Assembly (NCBI RefSeq): GCF_002878395.1
Contig: NC_061120.1
Span: 97,781,782 to 97,845,781 of the forward strand
Direction: 5' to 3'
Length of the DNA: 64,000 bases
Origin: Capsicum annuum
Lineage: Eukaryota; Streptophyta; Magnoliopsida; Solanales; Solanaceae
Shown: one piece after another, positions 34,294 to 45,337 of the stretch
Position numbering within the stretch: the stretch's first letter is position 1
Layout: every line of letters starts with the position of its first letter
Notes under the pieces: model-generated
Told to the model about the DNA's origin: nothing
The model's database searches: none
The model's input: only the letters and a program-made list of their open reading frames with translations
Program-made: the position numbers and the translations under genes

Positions 34294-36250
34294 GCTACCT
34301 CATTGACTAAGTTGACTCAGAAGAAGGTAAAGCTATTGTGGTCTGATGCTTATGAGGGCAGTTTTGAGAAGATGAAGGATAAGCTAACTTCAGCTTTTAT
34401 TTTGACTTAGCCTAAAGGCATTGATGGGTTTATGGTTTATTGTAATACATCTTGTATGGGGTTTGGGTGCATTTTGATGTAGCATAGCAAGGTGATAATT
34501 TATGCATCTATGAAGTTTAAGGTGCATGAAAGGAATTATCAACCTCATAATTTGGAATTGCTAGATGTGGTGTTTGAATTTAAAATCGGGCATCAATATT
34601 TGTATGGAGTGAATATGGATATCTTCTCTGATCATAAGAGCTTGTAGTATGTGTTTACTCAAAAAGAGCTTAACCTCAAGCAAAAGAGATAGCTTGAGCT
34701 TCTCAAGGATTATGACACGAGTCTTCATTACCATCTAGGTAAAGCTAATATGGTTACTGATGCTCTTAGCAGGTTGTCCATGAGAAGTCTAACTCATGTG
34801 GATAAGGAGAAGCAAGAGTTGGTAAAGGATAGTCACTGTTTATCTAACCTTGGAGTTCATCCCTTGTACTCTGAGAATGGTGGTGTGTTTATTTAGAAAG
34901 TGACGCAGTTGGTTCTGAGATTAAGATGAAGCAAATGTTAGATCCTTTCTTGGTGAGGATCAATGGTGATTTTGGTGGTAACAAGGTGATTTTCTTTAAG
35001 ATTAGTGGTGATGCTACCTTGCAGTACCAAGAAAGATTATGTGTTCCCAACAATGATGGTTTACGACAGAGGATTTGGCTGAGATACATGAGTTATGTTA
35101 TGTCGTTTATCCTAGTTCTATAAAAATGTATGCTCACCTAAAGGAGATGTATTAGTGGAATAATATGAAAAGGGATGTGTCAATTTTGTGGCCAAGTGCA
35201 TGATATGTTAACAAGTAAAGGTTGAGCACATGAGGCCCAGAGGGTTGTATCAAGAAATTAAGTTACCAGCGTGAAAGTGGGAAGTAATCACTTTCTTGCT
35301 AGTGAAGATTAACTTCTCAGCTGAGAAATATCCAAGGTTGTATCTTTATGAGATTTTAAAGTTGTACAGGGTTCCTGTTTTTATCATATCAGATCGGGGT
35401 ACGCAGTTTACATCTCACTTTTGGCCGTCATTTCAAAAAGGCTTGGGGACTAATATAAGTCTTAGTATAACTTTCTACACACAGTCAGATGGGAAAGCAG
35501 AATGGACTATTTATACATTGAGGACATGCTTCACGCTTGTGTGATTTTCTATGGTGGTAGTTGGGTTGGGAATTTACCTCTTGTGGAGTTTGCTTATAAC
35601 AATAGATACCACTTTAGCATTGGGATAACTTTGTTTGAGGCCTTGTATGGTAGTAGACATTGGTTTCTTATTGGGTGGTTTGAGGTTGGTGAGGTGGACA
35701 TTTTTTATCCAAATTTTGTTCACCAAGCGATGGATAAGGTGAAGGTGATTCAGGATAGGCTTAAGGCTTCTCAAAGTTGCCAAAAGTCCTATGTGAATGT
35801 GAGACGATGAGAGTTAAAGTTTAAGGTTGGGGATAGTGTGTTTCTAACAGTGTCTCTCATGATGGGAGTGATGTGGTTTGGTAAGAAGAGGAAGCTTAGT
35901 CCTTGATATATTGGTTCTTACTTGGTCTTAAGTAGGGTTGGAAAGGTTGCGAATGAGTTAGAGTTTCCTTCTAGTTTGAGCTCCATTCATCTAATATTTC
36001 ATGTTTATATGTTGAGAAAGTGCATTGGTGATTCGTTTCAAATCGTGCCTATCAATCATTTGGTATTTCTGATTCTTAGTCTTATAAGGATGTCCCAATT
36101 GAGATCTTGGATTGGCAGGTTTGTCGGTAGCGGACCAAGGATGTAGCTTCGGTTAAGGTTCTCTAGAGGAACCACAAGGTTAAAAAAGCTACTTGGGAAG
36201 CGGAAGAGGACATGAAGTCCAAGTATTCATTCCTATTTTTTACTTTGGAA
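34294..36250 (+). pseudogene. pol of B, second part: RNase H, integrase, C-terminal domain
   Basis: Continues B's RT after the GCTAC site: SLTKLTQKKVKLLWSDAYEG. RNase H (VHERNYQPHNLELLDVVFEF, YGVNMDIFSDHKSL) ends about 34800 at LGKANMVTDALSRLS. Integrase shows YVVYPSSIKMY and MKRDV. Around 35290 the segment with the first catalytic Asp (IWVIVDRMTKSA) is deleted, so KWEVI runs straight into TFLLVKINFSAEKY. The second Asp is intact (IISDRGTQFTSHFW), while the Glu region reads GKAEWTIYTLRT. The C-terminal domain (NELEFPSSLSSIHLIFHVYM) and TWEAEEDMKSKYSFLF, a chromodomain-like tail, end near 36235. Confidence 0.83.
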
Positions 36251-36395
36251 ATTCATGCCGAAGGTATATGTTATTCATCACATCATTGTTTTCTAACTGA
36301 GTTAATGGAGAGATTGATTTGCTTGTATCTTTGTTTTCTAACTTAGTTAAAGGTCAGAGTTGAGGTGCAATCATGCTTTTAGTGTTTTGTCCTAT

Positions 36396-36429
36396 CATTC
36401 AGGGATGAATGATTCAAGTGAGGGAGAAT
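36396..36429 (+). other. Hairpin and purine tract of B
   Basis: CATTCAGGGATGAATG (36396-36411; arms CATTCA/TGAATG, loop GGGA) and then AGTGAGGGAGAAT immediately before the LTR at 36430. Confidence 0.8.
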
Positions 36430-38717
36430 TGAAACACCTTGTGTTCGATCCTTAGAAATTTTTTGAGTTTTTAATTCTTTGGACATCATCAACTTAGGCT
36501 TACTAGTTTTATGATATGGGTACGACCTAGGGGGCCCAAGTCATATGTTAAGTAGTGTGTTCCTGATCATGTACTGTCCTAGGTATAACTAGACTCTATA
36601 TGAGTCATATGGAGATAGTATAAGAGATTCATGCCATTTGTATGTTGGACAGTGTCCAACCCATTTTGAATTTATCTTCGATACGGTTTAAGGGTACTTG
36701 TCGTATGATGAAGGTACGACTTAGGTTAATGAGTTGTATATTGGACAAAATATTGTGTCCACCATTTTGATCAAGGTACGTGTACAGGGTACCACTCGTG
36801 TCATGTGGATACGATTGAAGGGGTCAAGATGTACCCTCCTGCGGTGATTTTTACAATTTAAGTTGGAGGTGTTCTGGACATTTCACCTCTTAACCTCTTT
36901 TTACCCCATTACTTAAAACACTATTAGGAATTTATTTACTTTATTATTCTCAATCAAAAATACTTTAAGCACTCTTCAATCTCCCTCAAGGTTCTTGGTT
37001 CAAGAAATCGTAGGGTTTTTTTTCAAAGCAATCAATTAAAGCTCTAAGGGGTGGTTTCTCTCTGTACTTTTTGGTATCTATGACATATTACTCCTCCCTT
37101 ATTGTTAGTTCAACTAAATTAATGTTTTAATAAATGGTTTTCATGATTTAATTGTGGGTGCTGTTTAGTTTTAAATTGTATCTTAGGGTTTTTAGTTGTT
37201 AATGGATTAATATTGTTTCCCAATGTTTTTCTTATGGGTTTTATGTTAAACTTGGGGAATTGAATATAAGGTTTCATGGGAATGGTAAATTGGTTCTTGC
37301 TTTTGGTTTTGGAAACTATATGCCCTCAACATGTTTGATAAAATTCCTATGAGAATGGTTTTGTCACATAGTTTGAATTTTATTAAAAACTTTGTGCATA
37401 ATATGGTTATGGAACCTAAATTGATTTAAATGGTTTTACATGATTTGGTGAGGCCTTGGTAGCCATAGTCTTGGTAAATTAAAATTATATGGGGTAAATG
37501 TGAATCCTTTAAGTGTTGGCTACTGACATTTCTTGCAATCTATAGTCGGTTTGATGATACCACTTCATAATGCCTTGGTTAATAAAGTCTAGAATTAGTT
37601 GTTGGTTATGTGCTAATGGTTTAAATTGAGAAATAATAGCGAGTTGTGATAGCTTACTGTGAAGGTGTGAGTTTAATAGACAGACACTGGAAACTCATGT
37701 TTGCTGACATGAGGGTTGGTCAAGGCAACCTTATACTTGTGGGATACACGAGAATCCCCTAAGTTTATACTTGTTTATATGTATCATGGAGGGCGAAGGG
37801 TACACGGGAATCCCCGGCCCCTGTGATATCTCAAGTTCATGCAGCTATACGTAGTGGGGCTTGTTTAGGGGTTAACACTGGACCTACATAGCCTGTAGGT
37901 CGATTATAATAGTAAAGGTATGGAAACCTAGGTTAGAGGTTTTAAATGCATGCTAAATCGGGTTCCCTTTCCCCACATGTATTATATATATGTGTGTATG
38001 GATGTCATTGCATATGATTATTTACTTGATTTTAAATATTAGCATTATTTTATCCTTACTCTTGAGTACATGCTAGCGTTCACTCTCTAACCCATCTTTG
38101 AGCACTGTATCCCTATATGATGCATAAATCGACTATACTACTCCTACTCAGTAATTGAGATTTGGGGACAACTTTGTGGCGGATTGAAGTGGTGAGCTTC
38201 CATACTCTGAAAGGCTCCATTTTATGTTATGGTCTTTTCTACATACTTTTGTCATTTCTTAGTCTTTGGTTTTTGGCTATGGTTGGGCGCATGTCCCAAC
38301 TGGATGATGTTTTAATTTTGAATAAAAGCTTTATGATAATACTTTGGGTTGGCATGGGCAGTATCGATATTGTTGTCAACCTTGACATTGGTATTAGTAT
38401 TGGGGCTGATACCATTTGACTGTATTTTATTTATAATTGTTCCATTTTGTTATGTGGTATTAGTATTGGGGCTGATACCTTTTGACTGTATTTGATTTAT
38501 GATTGTTCCATTTTGTTATGTGGTATTAGTATTGGGGCTGATACCTTTTGACTATATTTGATTTATGATTGTTCCATTTTGTTATGTTATATATATATAT
38601 TCAGAATTAAACCGACATAAGGTGTAAGGCGGTTATATATGGGTATTGGGGGTGGCCTCTAATCCGTGTTGGGCTTGACGAACCAGCCACGAATAGGCCC
38701 TAGTTTGGGTCATTCCA
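36430..38717 (+). repeat. 3' LTR of B
   Basis: 2288 bp, TGAAACACCT...GGGTCATTCCA, followed by AGGTG. It is about 114 bases longer than the 5' copy, mostly because of a 66-bp tandem expansion (38391-38588). Confidence 0.92.
38391..38588 (+). repeat. 66-bp tandem repeat, three copies
   Basis: The unit 'attggggctgatacctttt...ttccattttgttatgtggtattagt' repeats at 66-base spacing ('ggggctgat' at 38402, 38468 and 38534). The 5' LTR of B has a single copy at about 21325-21390, so the expansion happened after insertion, in this LTR only. Confidence 0.9.
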
Positions 38718-39230
38718 AGGTGTATACACTAGGTAATATTATGGAACTTGGATCTATTATGGTACCATGGATTTACTTTACATTCATTCATGCATACGCA
38801 TTGATTATCACTAGTGTGTTGTTTAGTTCCTATATCTATCAGCTTTATTGGGGATTGCATAGGTATAGGTTATGAGTGCTGGTTATTATGTACTGATTTA
38901 ATGTTTTGATTTATGGAGCCTAGTCATGGTATTGTTTGTTCGAGCTAGTCGGTTACTGTATTGTTATTATTGTAGTTAGTTTATGAAGGGTTGATTATGT
39001 TCTAATACTGAGATTGGAGGTATGATTCTATTCGTTTTTTACGGTTATTATATTATGAATAATTCTCACATGGTTAGACATTGTGACTATAGGCCCAAAT
39101 TTTGCTAGTATTAACTTTCCTACTTGATTTGGTTTCTCTGGAGTGGTTAGGTTGTCTACCTTAGGTTGTTACCTTTGAGTTAGTCTTGTATACATATATT
39201 TACACGGACACACACATACACACACACATA

Positions 39231-39269
<39 letters not shown>

Positions 39270-40032
39270 GTAAATAAATAAATATCTATATGTATATGTA
39301 TATATATAAGTATCTATCTATAGTATTATCGTATATCCCTATCTTCCTTATTTACTCATATTGTATATCCATTCCTTAGTTGTATACTACTATATATGCT
39401 TTTTCTACCCTTTATTTGTATATTGGATAGTAATATACGATATAATGCTTTAGTACTTGAGTATGACTAAAATAGGATAGTTTATTCTTATTGTCTCCCA
39501 AGTGTAATTATGTTAGATTCTTGGATATTTGACTGTAGTTTACATTCCTACTTGTATATTATCTATATTTACAGTATCTTTGGAGCTCAGTTGGCAGTTT
39601 CCTACCGACTAACGCGTGTTTGGTACTCATACTGGACTTCTACAACTTTTAGATCATAGTAAGGGTTCTCATCATTATTGTGTGCATTATGCGAGCAACT
39701 ATGGATTAGATATTTGGGTTGAGCTCCTGGCATTCAGAGTATTACTCTTCTCCCTCTTGTGAATTAGATCGATTTCTATTTTGTATTAAGAGATAGGTTT
39801 TACTTGTATATTTATATAGTACTTTATTTTGTACTCTGATTATATTAGAATTTCTTATACTGATTCCACCATATTTTGGGGCTGTCTTATTATATTAGTT
39901 TTTATTATTTATTTTGTTCTCTTTAGTCATTTCTCTTTATGTTTGTTAATAACAGTTCCAGACTATGATTTGAATTGCCTATTGGTGGGTTATCGTAGGT
40001 GCCATTAAAACTTGAGAAATTAGGCCGTGACA
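38718..40032 (+). repeat. 5' LTR of D, second part (with AGGTG duplication)
   Basis: Begins with the right AGGTG copy and continues 'tatacactaggtaatattatgg', aligned to 50170 onward in the 3' LTR. It includes 'ccttaggttgttacctttgagttagtc' (also at 50600) and ends GGCCGTGACA. A CA/TA microsatellite lies at about 39205-39312. Confidence 0.85.
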
Positions 40033-40035
40033 AAT

Positions 40036-40047
40036 TGGTATCAAAGA
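40036..40047 (+). other. Primer-binding site of D
   Basis: TGGTATCAAAGA, three bases after the LTR end. Initiator Met tRNA is the likely primer. This fixes D on the plus strand with its 5' LTR at 17166-40032. Confidence 0.78.
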
Positions 40048-40283
40048 TTAGATTTACTATTGTATTAGTATAAGAGCTAAGTGTCTAGTAGAGTCCTACA
40101 AATCAGTGTGGAGATGACTGTATCCTATTTTTGGGAGGCTAGAAGTTATTCTTAGGGAATTTTATGGACTCCTTGTCATGTTTTTGTATTTCTATAAACC
40201 TCTAGTACGTTCTTTAACTCTACTATTTTTCATATAAATTATATGAGGTTATTGACAAATGAGGACGATACTTTGACGCGCGT
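40048..40283 (+). other. Start of the D interior
   Basis: Leader-like sequence ('gagctaagtgtctagtagagtcctac', similar in wording to 21560 and 59655 in B and G). No coding is recognised. It ends where E-type sequence starts, at an unclear point near 40280. Confidence 0.5.
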
Positions 40284-41140
40284 TTTCAGAGCTTCAGTGC
40301 AAATATAATAGCCTATCACAAATGTCGTCATCTCTAAACAGAACTCACTTTATTCTTAGTAGCCTTTGATGACATTTTTGATAAGCCAACACAGTTGTGA
40401 TAGCTTATCATAAATGTCGTCAACTCCTACCAGAATGCCACTTTTGATTTTAACTTAATTTTTGGTCCCATTATTTCTCAAAATTCACTTGAATTCCATT
40501 TTTTTTTGAACTTTAAAGCTTTAGGATTGCACAGCAAACCCTAGTTCCTATTTTAGCCCCCTTTTACAAGTTGAACTTGGTTCAAGCTTCTTGGGAACTT
40601 AGGTTATCATCAACTATCACTTACCACTTGAAAAGAAAATTTGAATTTTGGGCATACCTGGTAGGCGATTTCACTTGTTCACACGATTTAGAGGGGGTAA
40701 CAGGAGAATAGAAAAGGTTCTTGATTTTGCTTTCAAATCCCATACTGACAAGAAAGATGTTCTTATTGATTAACTTTGGGAAATTATTTAGAAGGATTAA
40801 GTAAATAAACTAAGTAAAGAAAGAAATAAATGAAGGAAGGAAAGAAAATAAGACAGGTGTGAACATGAGGAGGTTTGACTGTGGGCCAGGTTGGATTTTC
40901 TGAATTGGGCCCAAAATGGTCTAACAATGCTTTGAAGGTTTTCTTGATGACATCTTGTGATGACTTATCATAAGTGTTATAGCTTATCACTGATGTCGTC
41001 ATCCCTAATAGAAACTGCCTCAAATTTGGCCTATCTGATGATATTTTTGATAGCTTATCACAGTTGTGATGACTTATCAGAAATGCCATCATGACCTATC
41101 AGCTGAACTCTTTATTTTTTTCCTTCTCTGTACTAAATAC
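40284..41140 (-). repeat. Possible 3' LTR remnant of E
   Basis: Two clusters of 'tgatagcttatca'-type words (the second at 41048-41060), otherwise only loosely like 43856-45337. The LTR terminus TGATAACGCT is missing. Between the clusters lies unassigned sequence. Rearrangement or a different member of the family are both possible. Confidence 0.4.
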
Positions 41141-41159
41141 TAACTACAAAAATAAACAC

Positions 41160-42255
41160 TTTACAGGAATATAAAAATTTTGGGTTGCCTCTCAATAGCG
41201 CCTAATTTACTATCGCAGCACGACTTGGTTGTCTTGACTTCTCAGACTTCTCCAAGACAACCTGTTGATACCCCTTTACCATCATCATAGAACACGTCAA
41301 CGATTGAGAAAACACTTATCTCTTTTTGCTGAGTCATAGATGAGTGTATTTTGAAGTATGCTTCTTTGTCATTGAATCTGAACTTTAGTTGGTTCAACTC
41401 CATGTCTACTATCACTCTCCCAGTTGCAAGTAGTGGCCTACCCTAGATGATGGGTAATTCAAGATCCACTTCCCAATCTAGGACTATAAAATTAGCAGGC
41501 AGAATAAAGTCGACTACCTTTACTAAAACATCATGTAATATGCCCACAGGTCGCTTCACAGACCTATCTGGCATCACCAATCGCATATTCGTTGGGGTAG
41601 GATCCACCAATCCAAGTTTTTTGTACACAAAAAGTGGCATTAGGTTTATATTGGATCCTAGATCGCATAGTGCTTTTGTGAATTTCTTGGAATGAATAGT
41701 ACATAAAATGGTAAACGCTCCAGGATCTGCCGTTTTTTATACTAAAGAGCTTGTAAAGATAGCACCACAATAGAGAAGGTTGTCCTCCGGCTCATGGTTA
41801 ATCTTTTATTTCTTAGTCACAAGGTCTTTCATAAACTTTGCGTATCCTGGTATTTGCTCAAGTGCCTCAACCAAAGGCATATTTATTGCCAATTGCTTGA
41901 GCATTGCTAGGAATTTGCTGAATTTTGCATCCTCAGCCTTCTTATTCAATCGTTGAGGAAAGAGATGTGGTGGTCTTGGGATAGTTTTCAACACCACTTC
42001 CTCTTCCTTCTTTCTTTCCTTCTATGAAGCATTAATGGAACTATCTAGCATCTCAGACTCCACAGGATTGCTTTTTTCGAATTCATCAACAGCTACCTCA
42101 CCATCTACAGATTTGCCCGCAGAAGGGCCAGGTAATATCTTACCACTCATAGCGGTAATCGCCATACATGAGCCATCATTCTGTGGATTTTGAACCGTAT
42201 TGCTTGGTAATATTTCTCTCTTTTTCTGGTTAAATATAGTAGAAAGTTGGCTCAT
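41160..42255 (-). pseudogene. Protease-region pseudogene of E
   Basis: Minus strand. AEDAKFSKFLAMLKQLAINM and PLVEALEQIPGYAKFMKDLV (41940-41810) are the Athila/Tat gag-protease junction. [35 protein letters not shown] and [20 protein letters not shown] (41640-41440) are the retropepsin-like domain, ending in the ILGRP box. The catalytic Asp region just before MPLF is broken by a frame change (two overlapping frames at 41564-41770). Coding stops near 41190 with no RT after it. Confidence 0.72.
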
Positions 42256-43724
42256 TTGCTACTTTAACTATTTGATGGCAGTGGAGTGTGAGTGCACCAA
42301 TTGATTGATGGATGTCAGATTGGTATTTATGGTGGTTACACTAGAGTTGGTGGCCTCAAATACCTTCAACAAATACTCCATCATGTCCTCCATGGACATC
42401 TTCCAGAGCTAGTTGCAGCAGTTTCCCAATTTCCAGGAGGAACATATAAACTACTCCTGTCATTATTGCTTCTCTAGTTTCCTTGCTCCCTGTCTTTAAA
42501 ACCAGGTTTGTCATAAATGTTTTGGCCTTGATTCCCTTGGCTATTGCCTCAAAAACCCCCCTGATTATTAACATAATTCGCCTCTTCTTTAGGGTCTACA
42601 TCTACTCGATCTTGAGATATTACTACTTTCACTTTTGCATTCTTCAGTGATAATAACTTTTTGGTGATCAAGTCTAGCTGAGTATTTAGATGGTCCATGT
42701 CTTGATCTCGCTCCTTTTCTCTCCTGCATTGTTCATCAGACATACCAAAATAAATAGTGGGGCTTTCTACCATAGAATCTCTGGTATGCCAAGCCCAACT
42801 CCGTTTGGTTATCCTATTTAGCATATCTAAGGCATCTTGAAAAGATAAATCAACAAACGAACCACCAGCAGCATTATTTACAATCGGCTTTGTTACAGAG
42901 TTGAGGGCCTTGTATAAAGTCTCCATCAAGTGTAAGTCCATCATATTTTTGTTCAGACGCTGTGTTAGCTTCTTCTTGAATCTCTCCCATGTCTCATGCA
43001 AAGTTTTAGTAGGGAGCTGTCTAAAGTTGTTGATCTTATCTCGCAACTGTACCCTCTTGGAAGGTGGGTAAAACTATTCTAGGAATGCTTCTTTCAATTC
43101 CATCTAGTGGGTGATGGAATTAGGCATAAGCTCATTCAACCGCAAGGTTGCCTCCCCAGATAGAGACAATGGGAACTACCTCAATCGGATAACATTCTGG
43201 CCCACTCCTGGGTTATCAAAAGATTTGTAAATGGTGCAAAAATTTTCCAGATGCAGGTTGGGTTCATCCCCAGGAAGACTTCCAAATAACCCCTTTAGAT
43301 TAAGGAGTTGGATCATAATGCTTGTAATGTTAAATTTGGCTCCAGGTGCCAATGGTGGAGGAATGATTGCACCCGTTGCACCTGCCCCGTCCATGCCATC
43401 ATCATCATCATTCAAATCATTATGGACCAGCTGGCACTCTTGTCTTCTTTGGAACAGATAGTTCCGATTAATATTACGTGTTACTTATGTAGCTATCTGC
43501 TCTGCACGCCTTGGATTACCAGGGTTCAATGACTCCTCGTCCCCCAAATCTTTGTCCTCAAGGTTTGAATGTTGTGCATGTTGCCCAACATTTTGCACCT
43601 TGACCTGAGCTCTAGCTATGGCTGCCAGTCTGTCAGCCTCTTGCTGTTCTGCCATTCTTCCTATTCGTTGTGGTTCCAGATTAGGTGATAATAATTGTTC
43701 TCCAGAACTTCTGGTGCTTGGCAT
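42256..43724 (-). pseudogene. gag pseudogene of E (Athila/Tat type)
   Basis: Start at 43724 (MPSTRSSGEQLLSPNLEPQR). FSHLENF-type sequence follows: PGDEPNLHLENFCTIYKSFD (43270-43210), then the core MRDKINNFRQLPTKTLHETW and ERFKKKLTQRLNKN (43046-42960), then LMETLYKALNSVTKPIVNNA and AGGSFVDLSFQDALDMLNRI. These are the hallmarks of Athila/Tat gag (GF/FRQ...E.WERFK; A.GGS/AF). Stops between 43485 and 43415 and near 43080 break the frame. A CCHC knuckle was not recognised. Confidence 0.78.
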
Positions 43725-43833
43725 ACACTATAAAAAATCCTGCAAATAAACAAAAACAACAAATAAACGTAAATCTAGAAAACTTAACTAACAGTCAATT
43801 AGCGCATACAAACTTCATCTTACAACCGTATTC

Positions 43834-43855
43834 CCCGATAATGACATCATTTTTG
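43834..43855 (-). other. Decayed Asp-tRNA primer site of E
   Basis: Minus strand TGATGTCATTATCGGGGA lies next to the LTR end at 43856. It equals TGGCGCCGTTGCCGGGGA, the site used by Athila/Tat elements, with every difference a G-to-A or C-to-T change. Confidence 0.72.
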
Positions 43856-45337
43856 ATAACGCTAAAATTACACTCTTGAATGAGTGTAAGCGATTGTTGT
43901 CAATATTAAACCCAACTTGGTTGGGGTTGAATCCAACAGGGAATATGGTGTGAACTCAAGTAGTTTGTGATTTAATCCACTGATAGTTTAATGTTTCCTG
44001 AAATGGGGGTTTAGGTTTAACAAGTTATTGTTTTCCACTTTACTTTCAGAGTTTGTAAATGAATAGTTTATGAAATAACAAGAATTATGTTCACTAGGGC
44101 TTCTGGTACATGACAGATGCTAAAAGTGGTTCAAGATTCTTACGGTGGGTAGGATAACAAGCTATCTTTATCGATGTTATGCTTATATATCTCTTGACCT
44201 ACTTAAGCATTTAATTCCCTAACTCTCTCAGACTTAGGAAATTTCTTTTTACTGCCCAGATTTTACCTCAGGTTAACCAACCTTGTTACAACGCTAATTC
44301 TTAAATGAAGTATTTTCGAGTCGCTGTTGATAATTCACTTCCTACTATATTTGATTTCTTTTTCAAGCAAATCAAAGAAGGTGTGTCTACTGTTTGCAAC
44401 CAACAGACGTTAATTAAAACTTTAGAATTATCCAGAAATCCTACCACCTTTTGAATCTTGAATACTTAGTACCTCATCAAGACCTAACCATATATCCCAT
44501 AACTCAGGTTAATGGAGTTTAGCCACTCATGATATAACAAACGAAACATATAATTGAATTCATGATTTGTAAGATAAACTTATAGAGATGAATAAGAACC
44601 AGTGAATCATAGATTAGATCACAAAGGAAAATCCAAAAAATACTGATAATAATCTCTCAAAATAGTTGTATTGTTAAAGTCTAGGAGTAGAGAGAGAAAA
44701 TATCAAAGTATGCTGTCAAAACTCAAAGTGTCGAATAATGTCTGGAATCCCCTAAGAAAATCCTAAAACAAAACTTTAAATAGTTTACCCTAATTATGGA
44801 AACAAAATCAAGGTTACAGCTTATCCTTGGAATAGATGATGATATCCGTGATAGCTTATCAGGAGTCTGACAACTTATCACAGATGTCGTTAACTCCTCT
44901 TCACTTTTGGCTCTTGTTGTCTAAAACTGACGGCGACTACGGTGGCTTATCAGGATTTTGACAGTTTATCAAGAACATCATCACATTCCTGCTCAAATTC
45001 TCATGCCCTATCTATATTTGACGGTATCCTTGACGCCTTATCACCATTCTGATGGCCTATCACAAAATGTTATTAACTCTTCTAGCTAAAACTTATCTCC
45101 TATTTAAGGATGACGTTGTCTTTGATAAATTATCACTGGGATGACGACTTATCATGAATGTCACCAGCCACACTTGTCTTCAGATTTCTTCAAATTTCAA
45201 CCTTTTTGCTTCCATTATTATTGGTTTTCTATCATCTCAGCTTAAACTACAAAATCAAACATAAACTAATCAAAAATAACTAAAGTTGCTCAAGACCTTG
45301 CAATTATTCAGAGTTAAAAGCCTCATATGTGTTAGCA
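43856..45337 (-). repeat. 5' LTR of E
   Basis: On the plus strand it begins TGATAACGCT, whose inverse is the LTR 3' end. The conserved U5 block GGTTGGGGTTGAATCCAACA lies at about 43918-43937. A TATA-like minus-strand CTATTTAAAG lies at about 44779-44788. The outer end is placed at ...GTTAGCA (45337) because its inverse TGCTAACACA resembles the other terminus. This boundary is uncertain by tens of bases. Confidence 0.6.
44820..45170 (-). promoter_or_regulatory. Palindromic-word cluster in U3 of E
   Basis: Four loosely repeated units of about 80-100 bases, each with one or two 'GATRGCTTATCA' words and a 'GATGTCRTYAACTCC'-like tail. TGATAGCTTATCA at 44849-44861 has 5-base arms around GCT. It lies about 170-520 bases from the presumed LTR start and upstream of the TATA-like site. 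Confidence 0.6.

Larger units (their letters stand above)
19338..38717 (+). mobile_element. Element B: Ty3/gypsy chromovirus, interrupted by A
   Basis: A complete two-LTR element. The 5' LTR is 19338-21511, then a primer site, gag, protease and RT up to 24360, then element A, then RNase H, integrase and the C-terminal domain from 34294, a purine tract, and the 3' LTR 36430-38717, with perfect AGGTG duplications. Without A it is about 9.4 kb, a usual size for plant Tekay/Del-type chromoviruses. All genes carry stops and frameshifts. The LTRs differ at roughly 30 of the first 180 aligned bases, more than in A, as expected for the older host of an insertion. Confidence 0.93.
40284..45337 (-). 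mobile_element. Element E: Athila-like element with gag and protease only
   Basis: Minus strand. An LTR (43856 to about 45337) is followed by a decayed Asp-tRNA primer site, an Athila/Tat-type gag and a protease-like domain ending near 41190. RT, RNase H, integrase and an envelope-like frame are absent, so it resembles non-autonomous gag-only relatives. At the left, two blocks with the LTR's 'gatagcttatcac' words (40284-40440 and 40945-41100) suggest a scrambled 3' LTR. No target duplication was found and the outer ends are approximate. Confidence 0.65.

Noticed and set aside
39205..39312. CA/TA repeat as a possible origin or regulatory element
   Set aside because: Ordinary microsatellite inside the D LTR; the same kind of run occurs at 20890 and 58959.
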